A stretch of 42,957 bases of DNA from Nocardioides sp. PD653-B2 (GCF_002117935.1 NZ_BDJE01000046.1:1-42957); one strand, 5' to 3'; shown: positions 17,138-25,755, numbered from the stretch's first letter. The notes: a model not told the origin generated them from the sequence alone. Translations and numbers: made by a program.

Positions 17138-17638
17138 GTGCCGGATGCGAAGATGACCGTCATGACCGGACTCGAACTCGGTGGCCCTGCGCCCGACTTC
17201 ACGCTGCGCGACCAGTTCGGCCAGGACGTCTCGCTCTCGTCCTTCCGGGGGAGCAAGGCGGTGGTGATCTTCTTCTACCCCTACGCGTTCTCCGGAGTGT
17301 GCACGGGCGAGATGGCGGGCATCCGCGACCGGCTGGCCGAGTTCCTCACGTTCGACACCGAGGTGCTCGCGATCTCGTGCGACCCGGTCTACTCGCTGCG
17401 GGCCTTCGCCGACCAGGACGGGCTCAACTTCCCCCTCCTGTCGGACTTCTGGCCGCACGGCGAGGTGGCCCGCGCCTACGACGCCTTCGACGCCGAGAAG
17501 GGCTGTGCGCGACGGTCGTCGTACGTCATCGACAGCGAGGGGATGGTGCGCTGGGCGGTGCACAACGCGATGCCCGAAGGGCGCGATCTCGACGAGCACC
17601 TGCGACAGCTCACGGCGGCCGTCGACGCGCCGGTCTAG
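17138..17638 (+). CDS. ahpE: AhpE-type peroxiredoxin
   Basis: The ~166-aa thiol peroxidase reduces peroxides, using the peroxidatic Cys in YAFSGVCTGEM (C55 from GTG 17138). The fold starts with GGPAPDFTLRDQFGQ, and PLLSDFWPHGEVARAYDAF is characteristic of AhpE. M. tuberculosis AhpE is 1-Cys; this protein has further Cys in AISCDPVY and EKGCARRSS, so a resolving Cys is possible. In M. tuberculosis ahpE (Rv2238c) also sits beside DUF3052 and aceE. The start is uncertain: GTG 17138 with GAAGG upstream, or ATG 17153/17162, closer to the family norm. Confidence 0.92.
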   Translation: MPDAKMTVMTGLELGGPAPDFTLRDQFGQDVSLSSFRGSKAVVIFFYPYAFSGVCTGEMAGIRDRLAEFLTFDTEVLAISCDPVYSLRAFADQDGLNFPLLSDFWPHGEVARAYDAFDAEKGCARRSSYVIDSEGMVRWAVHNAMPEGRDLDEHLRQLTAAVDAPV

Positions 17639-17714
17639 ACCGGCCGGCGCGAAATCCTCCCGAAATTCTCAGATCCTTCGACAGCGCTTGAACGGCCCCT
17701 CTAATGTTGGCTTC

Positions 17715-17760
17715 GTTGAACCGCAGGTGACCCGAGACGCCTGCGGTTCAACTTCATTTT
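17715..17760 (+). terminator. rho-independent-like terminator
   Basis: A perfect 13-bp stem, GTTGAACCGCAGG (17715-17727) and CCTGCGGTTCAAC (17740-17752), is followed by TTCATTTT. It ends the ahpE transcript and isolates it from the tRNA gene. The rest of 17639-17816 holds no gene. Confidence 0.9.
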
Positions 17761-17816
17761 CCGGGCCTTCTCTGCGTAGTGTGTGCCCCGCTTCGCGCGT
17801 CTTGGCCGGAGCGAGC

Positions 17817-17888
17817 GGGCGTATAGCTCAGCGGTAGAGCACCTCCCTTACAAGGAGGTGGTCGGGGGTTCGATCCCCTCTGCGCCCA
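17817..17888 (+). tRNA. tRNA-Val (anticodon TAC)
   Basis: The cloverleaf is complete. Acceptor GGGCGTA pairs with TGCGCCC, and the D-stem is GCTC/GAGC. The anticodon stem CCTCC/GGAGG has loop CTTACAA (anticodon TAC, reads GTA/GTG), and the T-arm has the TTCGATC loop. The discriminator is A; the genomic 3' end continues CCG rather than CCA, so the terminal A must be added. Confidence 0.96.
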
Positions 17889-17983
17889 CCGCGAGTGATG
17901 CGGTCGAGGTGGGACCAAGCACCGCCAGCTCCGGGCGTGTCGCCGATGCGGTGTCGCAGGCGGCTCTGCGCACAATCCGTGCC

Positions 17984-18214
17984 ATGAACCTGATCGCGTT
18001 GGAGACGAGCCAGCTCGTTCCGAGCCCGCTGTTCGTCGTCGCCGCCCTGCTTGGGTTCGCGGTGCTCCTCGCCTGGCCGCTGGTCGACGCGCTGCGCCAA
18101 CAGAAGTTCCTGTGGGCTGCGGCCATCGTGCTGTTCGCGCCTGCCGGCGGCATCGCCTGGTTCACGTGGCGTCTCGTGAGTAGACCTGCGAACCGGATGA
18201 CCGCGCACGCCTGA
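17984..18214 (+). CDS. small two-TM membrane protein (PLDc_N-like)
   Basis: The predicted 76-aa protein has two hydrophobic segments (residues ~13-34 and ~43-62) separated by VDALRQQKFLW. The pattern, with a second helix ending in AP.GGIAWFTWRLV, resembles the PLDc_N membrane-anchor family, whose stand-alone members are of unknown function. ATG 17984 has no ribosome-binding site; CACAAT at -13 to -8 suggests a leaderless promoter. Both flanks are non-coding, so this could be a real small gene or a chance frame; the TM pattern favours a real gene. Confidence 0.6.
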   Translation: MNLIALETSQLVPSPLFVVAALLGFAVLLAWPLVDALRQQKFLWAAAIVLFAPAGGIAWFTWRLVSRPANRMTAHA

Positions 18215-18318
18215 CCGGATCTACCCCTCGAGGGCAAACCTGCGCCCACGGACCCGCTGAGGCTCGGCAGGGTGGTGGCCACGCACCGGGATGGGGTTCC
18301 CGTCCTGGTGACCACCGC

Positions 18319-18558
18319 GAGACGCTGGATCGCACCACGGCGTTCCTCGGCCTGGAGCCGTACGCCAAGGAGCCGCGACTGTGCGTGATCCAGTCGACGT
18401 GCACTGACCTGGTCGCTCCGCCTCCCACGGCCGCAGTCGTCACCAGGCTCGCCGAGCTGTACGCCGACGACCTGGACCTGTTGACCCGTCTGTCGGGCCT
18501 CGACGTGAGCGGGTGGCCACCCGACCCGCCCCCGGCCAATCCGTCCCGGGGAGGGTGA
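18319..18558 (+). pseudogene. sulfotransferase C-terminal relic
   Basis: Reading frame 18319-18558 gives a peptide containing ETLDRTTAFLGLEPYAKEPR and later RLAELYADDLDLLTRLSG followed by LDVSGW. This matches the C-terminal signature of sulfotransferases (FLGL, then L..Y..D...L..L.G.D.S.W). There is no start codon near the beginning, and the PAPS-binding N-terminal part is missing upstream, so it is a decayed fragment. Family assignment is by eye. The rest of the gap 18215-18615 shows nothing else. Confidence 0.5.
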
Positions 18559-18615
18559 CGAACAGCCCAGTGGCGCGGATCACACCCGTCCCCGCGCACG
18601 AACTGGAGGACCGTC

Positions 18616-18873
18616 ATGAGCGAGACGAGCAGAAGGAAGTTCCTAGCAGCATCGGGGGTGGGGGTCGCGGCGGTGCCGTTCGCCCTCGCGTCCGGAACGG
18701 CGAACGCCGCCGCCCCCGGCCGCCCGAAGCCGGGCAGCGCGCGCGAGCCCGTGCTGGCCGTCGTCACCGACCACACGTCCAGCGAGCTGCGGCTCCTGGT
18801 CGGCGAGCGCGAGGTGGTCGTGCACGACCGCGACCTCGTCACGCGGATCCTGAACGCGGCAGGGGGTCGCTGA
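18616..18873 (+). CDS. small Tat-exported hypothetical protein
   Basis: The 85-aa protein begins with a twin-arginine signal: SRRKFLAASG, then a hydrophobic VGVAAVPFALA and a cleavage-like ANAAAPG. This leaves a mature peptide of only ~50 residues ending in VVVHDRDLVTRILNAAGGR. Tat export usually carries folded, often cofactor-bearing proteins. GGAGG lies 8 nt before ATG 18616. Its stop overlaps the DUF4331 start by one base (TGATG). DUF4331 here has no signal of its own, so the small protein may be a partner. I do not recognise the mature domain. Confidence 0.8.
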   Translation: MSETSRRKFLAASGVGVAAVPFALASGTANAAAPGRPKPGSAREPVLAVVTDHTSSELRLLVGEREVVVHDRDLVTRILNAAGGR

Positions 18874-20249
18874 TGTCCTCGCACCGCGAAGCACCCGAGA
18901 TCTCCAAGGACCCGGTCGCCGACGGCACCGACGTCTACGCGTTCGTCAGCCCGCACCGGCCCAGCACGGTCACGCTGATCGCGAACTTCATCCCGCTGCA
19001 GAAGCCGGACGGTGGCCCGAACTTCTACGAGTTCGGCGACGACGTCCTCTACGAGATCCACGTCAGCAACTCGGGCACCGGCAAGCCGGACGTGACCTAC
19101 CAGTTCAAGTTCACGACGAAGATCCGCAACCCCAAGACCTTCCTCTACAACACCGGTCCGATCTCCGACATCACCGACACGACCTGGAACCGGCCCCAGT
19201 ACTACACGGTCACCAAGGTCAAGAACGGCCGGTCCACGGTGCTCGGGACGAAGCTGACCACCCCGCCGGTCAACGTCGGCAAGCGCAGCACCCCCGACTA
19301 CGCGACCCTCGCCGGCCAGGCGCTGCACAAGCTCGGGCGGCGCCGGGTGTTCGCCGGTCAGCGCGCCGACGCGTTCCACGTCGACCTCGGCAGCATCTTC
19401 GACCTCGGCGCGCTCCGCCCGTTCAACGAGGCGCACCTGATCTCGATGCCGAACATGGGCGGCAAGAACGCCGTCCAGTCCTACAACGTGCACACCATCG
19501 CCCTCCAGGTGCCGATCGACGAGGTCAGCGCCAGCGGTGACCGCCCGACCGACCCGATGAGCGCCGATGCCGTGATCGGCGTGTGGGCGACCGCGAGCCG
19601 GCGCAAGGGCCGGGTCTACGACAGCAAGCTGGGCAAGTACGTCGGGAACGGCCCGTGGGTGCAGGTCTCCCGGCTGGGCAACCCGCTCTTCAACGAGGTC
19701 ATCGTGCCGATGGCCGAGAAGGACGCGTGGAACTCCGCGCATCCTGCGAACGACGCGAAGTACACGAAGTACGTCAACAGGCCGGAGCTGGCCGGGCTGC
19801 TGCCCGTGCTCTACCCGGGCGTCTTCCCGAACCTCGCGGCGTACACGAAGCCGCGGGCCGACCTCAACGCGATCCTGATGACCGGCATCCCGGCCGGCGT
19901 GGTGCCGGGCTTCCAGAACTACACCGGCCCGGTGCAGTCGGACATGCTCCGGCTCAACGTCGCGATCCCGCCCAGCGAGACCGAGAACAGCCTGGGCCTC
20001 GTCGCCGGCGACGCGGCCGGCTTCCCGAACGGGCGCCGGATCGGTGACGACGTCGTGACCATCGAGCTGCGGGCGATTGCGGGCCTGACGATCCCGCTCG
20101 TCGACCCGTCGTTCACCCCGGACGGCGCGGCCAGCGCCGTCGAGGACGGGACGACGGACACCAACGCCCCGCTGCTCGAGACGTTCCCGTTCCTCGGTCT
20201 GCCCGGCGGGGGCTACCAGACCGAGCCCGGCACCACGTCGGCGTCATGA
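18873..20249 (+). CDS. DUF4331 domain protein
   Basis: The 458-aa protein belongs to the DUF4331 family, beginning MSSHREAPEISKDP and continuing with DVYAFVSP. It has the family's beta-rich layout with NEVIVPMAEKDAWN and FPNLAAYTKPRADLNAILM. The function is unknown; members are usually secreted or envelope proteins. No N-terminal signal peptide is visible here, which is unusual. The start ATG 18873 overlaps the stop of the Tat-leader gene; the stop overlaps the next ATG (ATGA, 20246-20249). The three genes therefore form one tightly coupled unit. Confidence 0.88.
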   Translation: MSSHREAPEISKDPVADGTDVYAFVSPHRPSTVTLIANFIPLQKPDGGPNFYEFGDDVLYEIHVSNSGTGKPDVTYQFKFTTKIRNPKTFLYNTGPISDITDTTWNRPQYYTVTKVKNGRSTVLGTKLTTPPVNVGKRSTPDYATLAGQALHKLGRRRVFAGQRADAFHVDLGSIFDLGALRPFNEAHLISMPNMGGKNAVQSYNVHTIALQVPIDEVSASGDRPTDPMSADAVIGVWATASRRKGRVYDSKLGKYVGNGPWVQVSRLGNPLFNEVIVPMAEKDAWNSAHPANDAKYTKYVNRPELAGLLPVLYPGVFPNLAAYTKPRADLNAILMTGIPAGVVPGFQNYTGPVQSDMLRLNVAIPPSETENSLGLVAGDAAGFPNGRRIGDDVVTIELRAIAGLTIPLVDPSFTPDGAASAVEDGTTDTNAPLLETFPFLGLPGGGYQTEPGTTSAS

Positions 20250-20671
20250 GCGCCGGTACGGCGGTGGACACCCGCCTCCCGGACTCGCCCGAGAACCCGC
20301 ACGCCGGGCAGGGCAGCGTCCTGCTCGACATCGGCGGCGACATCGGCGCGCTGGTGGTCACCACCCCCGCGTCGATGGTCGGCGTCGAGGTCGAGATCGG
20401 CCCGGAGGGCACGGTGTTCGGCCACCACCATCACGACCACGACGGGAGCCACGACCACGATCACGGGCACGACCACGGCCACCTGGCCCACGTCGCGGTG
20501 GTGCGTCGCCCTGTCCAGGGCGGCGAGGTGCCGGCCCTGGTCTTCGGGGAGCTGAGCGCCGGCCGCTACGCGCTCGCCGAGAAGGGCGCCGCCGACGTAC
20601 GCCTCCTCGTCGAGGTCCGCGGCGGCGAGGTCACGTCCGCGGAGTGGCCCCCCGAGCCGACCGACAGCTGA
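20246..20671 (+). CDS. His-rich putative metal-binding protein
   Basis: The 141-aa protein has a central His/Asp cluster (residues ~60-80: HHHHDHDGSHDHDHGHDHGH) suited to binding Zn, Ni, Co or Cu. Flanking segments look like a small beta-fold (GSVLLDIGGDIGALVV, VGVEVEIGPEG, GELSAGRYALAEKG). No signal peptide is present, so it may act in the cytosol, perhaps loading metal into its neighbour before Tat export; that is inference. It follows the DUF4331 gene with an ATGA overlap. Confidence 0.82.
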   Translation: MSAGTAVDTRLPDSPENPHAGQGSVLLDIGGDIGALVVTTPASMVGVEVEIGPEGTVFGHHHHDHDGSHDHDHGHDHGHLAHVAVVRRPVQGGEVPALVFGELSAGRYALAEKGAADVRLLVEVRGGEVTSAEWPPEPTDS

Positions 20672-20714
20672 CCCCGTTCGCCCGTCACCCGTCGGACAGG
20701 GCACAATCCGACGG

Positions 20715-22991
20715 GTGACGGAGCGATCGGTAGCCCAACAGCTCGAGGGCCAGCACGTCCTGCTCACCGGAGTCACGGGCTTCGTCGGTGAGGCGCTGCT
20801 CCACCTGATGCTGAGCGAGGTGCCCGGTGTCCGGGTCACCGTGCTGGTCCGGCCCAAGGGCTCGACGAGCGCCGCCAGCCGGACCGCGGCGCTGCTGAAG
20901 AAGCCGCCGTTCGCCGAGGTGGTCGAGGCCGCCGGCGGCCTCGAGGCGCTGATGGCCGCCCGCGTGGGCGTGCTCGAGGGCGACCTCGCCGACACTCCCG
21001 AGCTGCCCACGGACCTCGACGCCGTCGTGCACTGCGCCGGCGACGTCTCCTTCGACCCGCCGGTCGACGAGGGCTTCCGCACCAACGTGCTCGGCGTCCG
21101 CGAGCTGCTGGCCCGCGTGCGCGAGGCGGGTCCGCACATCCACTACGTGCACATCTCGACGGCGTACGTCGCGGGCCGCCGGCGCGGCAGCATCCCCGAG
21201 GGGCCCGTGCCGCAGGTCGTCGACCTCGAGGCCGAGCTCGCCTGGGGCCTGGGCCAGCGGCAGGCGATCGAGCACCGCTCGCGCGGCACCGAGATCCTCA
21301 CCACCGAGCGCAAGAAGGCCGAGAAGGACCACAGCCGCGCGGGCCTGCTCACGGCCGCGAACGCGACCGAGGAGGCCCGCAAGCAGTGGGTCAAGGACGA
21401 GCTGGTCCGGATCGGCACCGAGCGGGCCCGCAGCCTCGGCTGGACCGACTGCTACACGTTCACCAAGGCCCTCGGCGAGCGCGTCGTCGAGGAGCACGCG
21501 CTGACCAACCGGGCCTCGATCGTGCGGCCCAGCATCATCGAGTCCGCGCTCGAGCGGCCCTACCCGGGCTGGATCGAGGGCTTCAAGATGGCCGAGCCGC
21601 TGATCCTGGCGTACGGCCGCGGTGAGCTGCCCGAGATGCCGGGAGCGGCCGACTCGATCGTCGACATCGTGCCGGTGGACCACGTGGTGGCCGCCATCGT
21701 CGCGGTGCTCGCGCACCCGCCGGAGGTCGGCACCCCGGCGTACTTCCACGTCTCCTCGGGCGACCGCAACCCGCTCACCTTCGGGGAGCTCTACCAGAAC
21801 GTGCGCGCCTACTTCGACGACCACCCGTTCATCGCCGGCGACCGCGGCGCGACCCGGCTGCCCGAGTGGCGCTTCCCGGGCTCGCAGTCCGTGGAGCGGC
21901 TGCTCAGCACCAGCGAGCGGGCCTTCAAGGTGGCCGACTACGTCATCGGCCACGCGCCGCGCAGCGACCGGACGCGTGACCTGGCCCGCAAGCTCGACCA
22001 GCAGGGCCGGCGACTCGAGTTCCTGCGCCGCTACCTCGGCCTGTACCAGGAGTACGCCCAGGCCGAGCTGCAGTTCTCCGACGGCCACACGCTCGAGCTC
22101 TTCCGGTCCCTGTCGGAGGCCGACCAGGAGAGGTTCGCCTTCGACACCGCGGTCGTCGACTGGAAGGTCTACCTCCAAGACATCCACTGCCCGGCCGTCA
22201 CCGCGCCGATCCGGCGCCTCGACGAGGTCCGCGCCGCCCGCAAGCGGCCGGTCGCCGGCGCCCAGAAGGCGCTCGCCGAGAAGCCCGGCGTCGCGGCGTT
22301 CTTCGACATGGACGGCACGCTCCTGTCGTCGAACGTGATCGAGACCTACCTGTGGCTGCGGCTGCGTGAGCTGTCCGGCACCGAGCGGTTCGCCGAGCTG
22401 AGCCGGATCGCGGCCAAGGTGCCGAGCCTGCTCCAGGCCGAGCGGCGCGAGCGGAGCGCCTTCCTGCGCTCGGTCTACCGGGAGTACGCCGGCGCCCGGC
22501 TGGCCGACCTCGACGCGATCGCCGACGAGCACCTCACCGACCACGTGCTGGCCCGGCTCTCGCCGTCCGCCGTACGCCGGATCCGCGAGCACCGCGCCGC
22601 GGGACACCAGACGATCCTGATCACCGGCGCCGTGCGTCCGCTGACCCGTCCGCTGCTGCCGCTCTTCGACCACATCGAGGCCGCGGAGCTCGCCGTCGAC
22701 GACCGCGGGATCTGCACCGGCTACCTCGCGTCCTCGCCGCTGGTGGGGGAGTCGCGGGCCGCCTGGATGGAGTCCTACGCGGCGGACAACGGGATCGACC
22801 TCAAGCAGTCGTTCGGCTACGCCGACTCGCACTCCGACCTGCCGCTGCTCGCGGCGGTGGGCAACCCGGTCGCCGTCCGCCCGGACGTGCCGCTCTTCCG
22901 GCACGCCCGCAAGGCGCGCTGGACCATCGTCGACTGGTCGTCGTCGACGTCCTCCACCCGCTCCCTCAACCCCGCAGGTGGTCTCGCATGA
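20715..22991 (+). CDS. acyl-CoA-reductase-like SDR fused to HAD-IB phosphatase
   Basis: The 758-aa protein has an N-terminal extended SDR (residues ~1-370) with GVTGFVGEAL for NADP(H), VVHCAGDVSFD and catalytic Y247-x3-K251 in CYTFTKALGE. This resembles NAD_binding_4 fatty acyl-CoA reductases. A helical linker follows, then a HAD subfamily IB domain from ~525: DMDGT with D531/D533, ITGAVRPL and YADSHSDLPLL. HAD-IB domains elsewhere occur with PlsC acyltransferases, and a PlsC gene ends this operon. A role in reducing and dephosphorylating a lipid intermediate is inference. GTG 20715 lacks a ribosome-binding site; CACAAT lies at -13 to -8. Confidence 0.88.
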   Translation: MTERSVAQQLEGQHVLLTGVTGFVGEALLHLMLSEVPGVRVTVLVRPKGSTSAASRTAALLKKPPFAEVVEAAGGLEALMAARVGVLEGDLADTPELPTDLDAVVHCAGDVSFDPPVDEGFRTNVLGVRELLARVREAGPHIHYVHISTAYVAGRRRGSIPEGPVPQVVDLEAELAWGLGQRQAIEHRSRGTEILTTERKKAEKDHSRAGLLTAANATEEARKQWVKDELVRIGTERARSLGWTDCYTFTKALGERVVEEHALTNRASIVRPSIIESALERPYPGWIEGFKMAEPLILAYGRGELPEMPGAADSIVDIVPVDHVVAAIVAVLAHPPEVGTPAYFHVSSGDRNPLTFGELYQNVRAYFDDHPFIAGDRGATRLPEWRFPGSQSVERLLSTSERAFKVADYVIGHAPRSDRTRDLARKLDQQGRRLEFLRRYLGLYQEYAQAELQFSDGHTLELFRSLSEADQERFAFDTAVVDWKVYLQDIHCPAVTAPIRRLDEVRAARKRPVAGAQKALAEKPGVAAFFDMDGTLLSSNVIETYLWLRLRELSGTERFAELSRIAAKVPSLLQAERRERSAFLRSVYREYAGARLADLDAIADEHLTDHVLARLSPSAVRRIREHRAAGHQTILITGAVRPLTRPLLPLFDHIEAAELAVDDRGICTGYLASSPLVGESRAAWMESYAADNGIDLKQSFGYADSHSDLPLLAAVGNPVAVRPDVPLFRHARKARWTIVDWSSSTSSTRSLNPAGGLA

Positions 22992-24178
22992 TGCTCGCGC
23001 TGGAGATGTTCCGGTCGGTGCCGCGCACCGCCGCCGGCCGCGTCGTCGGCGGCCGGATGCCCGGCATCCTGTCCGGGTTCGCGGCCCCGCTGCGGCTGGT
23101 GACGATCAGCGAGCCGAAGGTGGACCGGCCCGGCTGGGCCCGGCTCAAGACCCGGCTGTCCGGGATCTGCGGCTCCGACCTGGGCGCGCTGTCCGGCAAG
23201 ACCAGCCTCTACTTCTCCGCGGTGGTCTCGCTGCCGTTCGTGCCCGGCCACGAGGTCGTCGCCGAGCTGCTCGACGACTGCGAGGACCTGCCGGCCGGCA
23301 CCCGCGTCGTCGTCGACCCCGTCCTCACCTGCGCGGCCCGCGGCGTCGAGCCGTGTGACGCCTGCGCGACCGGGGCGACCAACCGGTGCTCGCGGATCAC
23401 CGTCGGCCACCTCTCGCCCGGCCTCCAGACCGGCTTCTGCAAGGACACCGGCGGCGGGTGGGGCCAGCAGCTGACCGCCCACCGCAGCCAGCTGCACCCG
23501 GTGCCGGAGGGCTTCTCCGACGAGCAGGCGATCCTGATCGAGCCGCTGGCGTGCGCCGTGCACACCGCACTCCGGGCCGGCGTCACCAGCAACGACCGGG
23601 TGCTGGTCAGCGGCGCCGGATCGGTCGGGCTCTTCGCCACGCTCGCCCTGCGCCAGCTCACCGGCGCCGGCGAGATCATCGTGGTCGCCAAGCACGGCCA
23701 CCAGAAGGAGCTCGCCCGCGAGTTCGGCGCGACCGAGGTGGTCGCGCCCGGCGAGGTGCTCCGGCGGGTACGCCGCTCGACCGGCGCCTTCCAGCTGAAG
23801 CCGGAGTTCTCCGCGCCGTACCTCCTCGGTGGTGTCGACGTCGCGATCGACGCGGTCGGCAGCAAGCAGTCGCTCGAGACCGCCCTGCACGCCACCCGCG
23901 CCGGTGGGCGCGTCGTCCTCTCCGGGATGCCGGCCGCCGCCGACCTCTCCGCCGCCTGGTTCCGGGAGCTGGAGGTCGTCGGCACCTACGCCTCGTCCCA
24001 GCACGAGGAGTCCTTCCGGATCGCGACCGAGCTGGCCGCGACCGACGCCGTCCAGCAGCTCGCCAAGAACGTCGCCAGCTATCCCCTTCACCGCTGGCGT
24101 GAAGCGCTCGACCACGCCCACTCCGCCGGCCGTCTCGGCACGGTCAAGGTGGCCTTCGACCCCAGGAGTAGCTCATGA
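22988..24178 (+). CDS. zinc-dependent alcohol dehydrogenase
   Basis: The 396-aa medium-chain dehydrogenase/reductase has the catalytic zinc site GICGSDLGAL and PGHEVVAEL, the structural zinc Cys cluster (ACDACATGATNRCSR-like, C at ~117-130) and a Rossmann motif SGAGSVGLFATL. It should oxidise an alcohol or reduce an aldehyde with NAD(P)H. Combined with the upstream acyl reductase it could handle a fatty aldehyde. ATG 22988 overlaps the previous stop (ATGATG); ATG 22991 is an alternative start. Stop overlaps the next gene by ATGA. Confidence 0.9.
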   Translation: MMLALEMFRSVPRTAAGRVVGGRMPGILSGFAAPLRLVTISEPKVDRPGWARLKTRLSGICGSDLGALSGKTSLYFSAVVSLPFVPGHEVVAELLDDCEDLPAGTRVVVDPVLTCAARGVEPCDACATGATNRCSRITVGHLSPGLQTGFCKDTGGGWGQQLTAHRSQLHPVPEGFSDEQAILIEPLACAVHTALRAGVTSNDRVLVSGAGSVGLFATLALRQLTGAGEIIVVAKHGHQKELAREFGATEVVAPGEVLRRVRRSTGAFQLKPEFSAPYLLGGVDVAIDAVGSKQSLETALHATRAGGRVVLSGMPAAADLSAAWFRELEVVGTYASSQHEESFRIATELAATDAVQQLAKNVASYPLHRWREALDHAHSAGRLGTVKVAFDPRSSS

Positions 24179-25755
24179 GTCGCCCCGGATTCGTCCTCGA
24201 GGTGGACGACCGCACCCCGCCGCTGATCGTCCACGAGGGGCTGGGCTTCCGGCTCGAGAGCTTCCCGCTCGGCACCCGCGTCATCTACCCGCCCGAGTCG
24301 CTCCCGGCCGTGCCGGACGTCGACCAGGCGATCCAGGACGCCCTGCTGCACCCGCAGGACATGGACCCGCTCCCGGAGCTGCTGTTCGCCGGGATGAAGC
24401 TGACGATCGCCTTCGACGACATCTCGCTGCCGCTGCCGACGATGCGCCCGCCCGACATCCGGGGCCGGATCATCGAGCACGTCCTGACGATGGCCGCCGA
24501 GGCGGGCGTGGACGACGTCGAGCTGATCGCGGCGAACGCGCTGCACCGGCGGATGACGGCCGCGGAGCTCAAGCACATCGTGGGGGAGCGGGTCTTCCGC
24601 TCGTTCTACCCCCAGGGCAAGCTCTACAACTTCGACGCGGAGGACCGCGACAACCTCTCCCACCTCGGCACCACCGAGAAGGGCGAGGACATCGAGATCA
24701 GCAAGCGGGCCGCGGAGTCCGACCTGCTGGTCTACGTCAACGTCAACCTGGTGGCCATGGACGGCGGCCACAAGTCGGTGGGCATCGGGCTGGCGTCGTA
24801 CAAGTCCCTGCGCCACCACCACAACGCCAAGACGATGGTGCAGTCGCGGTCGTTCATGGACCACAAGCACTCCGCGATGCACCACTCCGCCTGGCGGATC
24901 GGCCGGGTCATCAAGGACACCGTCAAGGTCTTCCAGATCGAGACCACGCTCAACAACGACATCTTCCCGAAGCCCTACGACTTCCTGCAGAAGCGCGAGT
25001 GGGAGTGGTCGGTCAAGGACCAGGCCACGATGCTCGGCATGCGCCGGGGGCTGTCGGTCGCCCCGGCGAAGCTCAAGCACAAGATGTTCCACGACCTCCG
25101 CTCGGTCTACGGCCTGACCGGGGTGAACGCCGGCGAGGTCGAGGCGGTGCACACCAAGACCCTGGAGAAGGTGCACCAGCAGCACCTGGTCGAGGTGCAG
25201 GGCCAGTCCGACGTGCTCGTGATGGGCATCCCGTACGTCGGGCCCTACAACGTGAACTCGTCGCTCAACCCGATCCTGGCCACCTGCATGGGCCTGGGCT
25301 ACTACTTCAACTCCTACCTCGGCCAGCCCGTCGTCCGCAAGGGCGGCGCGGTGATCCTCTACCACCCGCTCAACGAGGGCTTCAACCAGCTGCACCACCC
25401 GTCGTACGTCGACTTCTACGAGGAGGTGCTGGCCGAGTCGACCGACCCCGCGGTGGTCGGCGAGAAGTACGAGCAGCAGTTCGCCGAGGACCCGTGGTAC
25501 CGCCACCTCTACCGCACCTCGCACGCCTACCACGGCGTCCACCCGTTCTACATGTGGTACTGGGCGGCGCACGCGATGGACCACGTCGACGAGGTCATCT
25601 GGGTCGGCGCGGACCGCAAGGTCGCGGCCCGGCTCGGCTTCCGCGCGGCGACCACGTTGGCCGACGCGCTGGAGATGGCGTCCGGCACCGTCGGCTCCAG
25701 CCCGTCGATCACCTACCTGCACAACCCCCCGCACCTCCTGGCGCACGTGAAATGA
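24175..25755 (+). CDS. LarA-like (DUF2088) protein of unknown substrate
   Basis: The 526-aa protein resembles nickel-pincer lactate racemase LarA in its N half. FDDISLPLP corresponds to the DxTRPxP motif, ALHRRMTAAEL (H124) to the catalytic His segment, and MDGGHKSVGIG (K200) to the Lys that tethers the NPN cofactor. HHHN (214-217) corresponds to the metal-ligand His. The second catalytic His of LarA seems replaced by Asn in VNVNLVAM. Some LarA homologues racemise or epimerise 2-hydroxy acids. No larB/C/E cofactor genes are in the window. The context suggests a lipid or hydroxyacyl substrate (inference). Coupled on both sides by ATGA overlaps. Confidence 0.8.
   Translation: MSRPGFVLEVDDRTPPLIVHEGLGFRLESFPLGTRVIYPPESLPAVPDVDQAIQDALLHPQDMDPLPELLFAGMKLTIAFDDISLPLPTMRPPDIRGRIIEHVLTMAAEAGVDDVELIAANALHRRMTAAELKHIVGERVFRSFYPQGKLYNFDAEDRDNLSHLGTTEKGEDIEISKRAAESDLLVYVNVNLVAMDGGHKSVGIGLASYKSLRHHHNAKTMVQSRSFMDHKHSAMHHSAWRIGRVIKDTVKVFQIETTLNNDIFPKPYDFLQKREWEWSVKDQATMLGMRRGLSVAPAKLKHKMFHDLRSVYGLTGVNAGEVEAVHTKTLEKVHQQHLVEVQGQSDVLVMGIPYVGPYNVNSSLNPILATCMGLGYYFNSYLGQPVVRKGGAVILYHPLNEGFNQLHHPSYVDFYEEVLAESTDPAVVGEKYEQQFAEDPWYRHLYRTSHAYHGVHPFYMWYWAAHAMDHVDEVIWVGADRKVAARLGFRAATTLADALEMASGTVGSSPSITYLHNPPHLLAHVK

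Noticed and set aside
17817..18873. Integrated mobile element after tRNA-Val
   Set aside because: No integrase, excision genes or duplicated tRNA end were found; only a relic gene is present.
20685..22904. 739-aa open frame antisense to the SDR-HAD gene
   Set aside because: It is a high-GC shadow with biased composition (His, Arg, Gly, Asp) and no motifs; the plus strand shows clear domains.
20715..22991. Terminal reductase domain of a nonribosomal peptide synthetase
   Set aside because: No adenylation or carrier domains are nearby, and the protein is a stand-alone SDR fused to HAD-IB.
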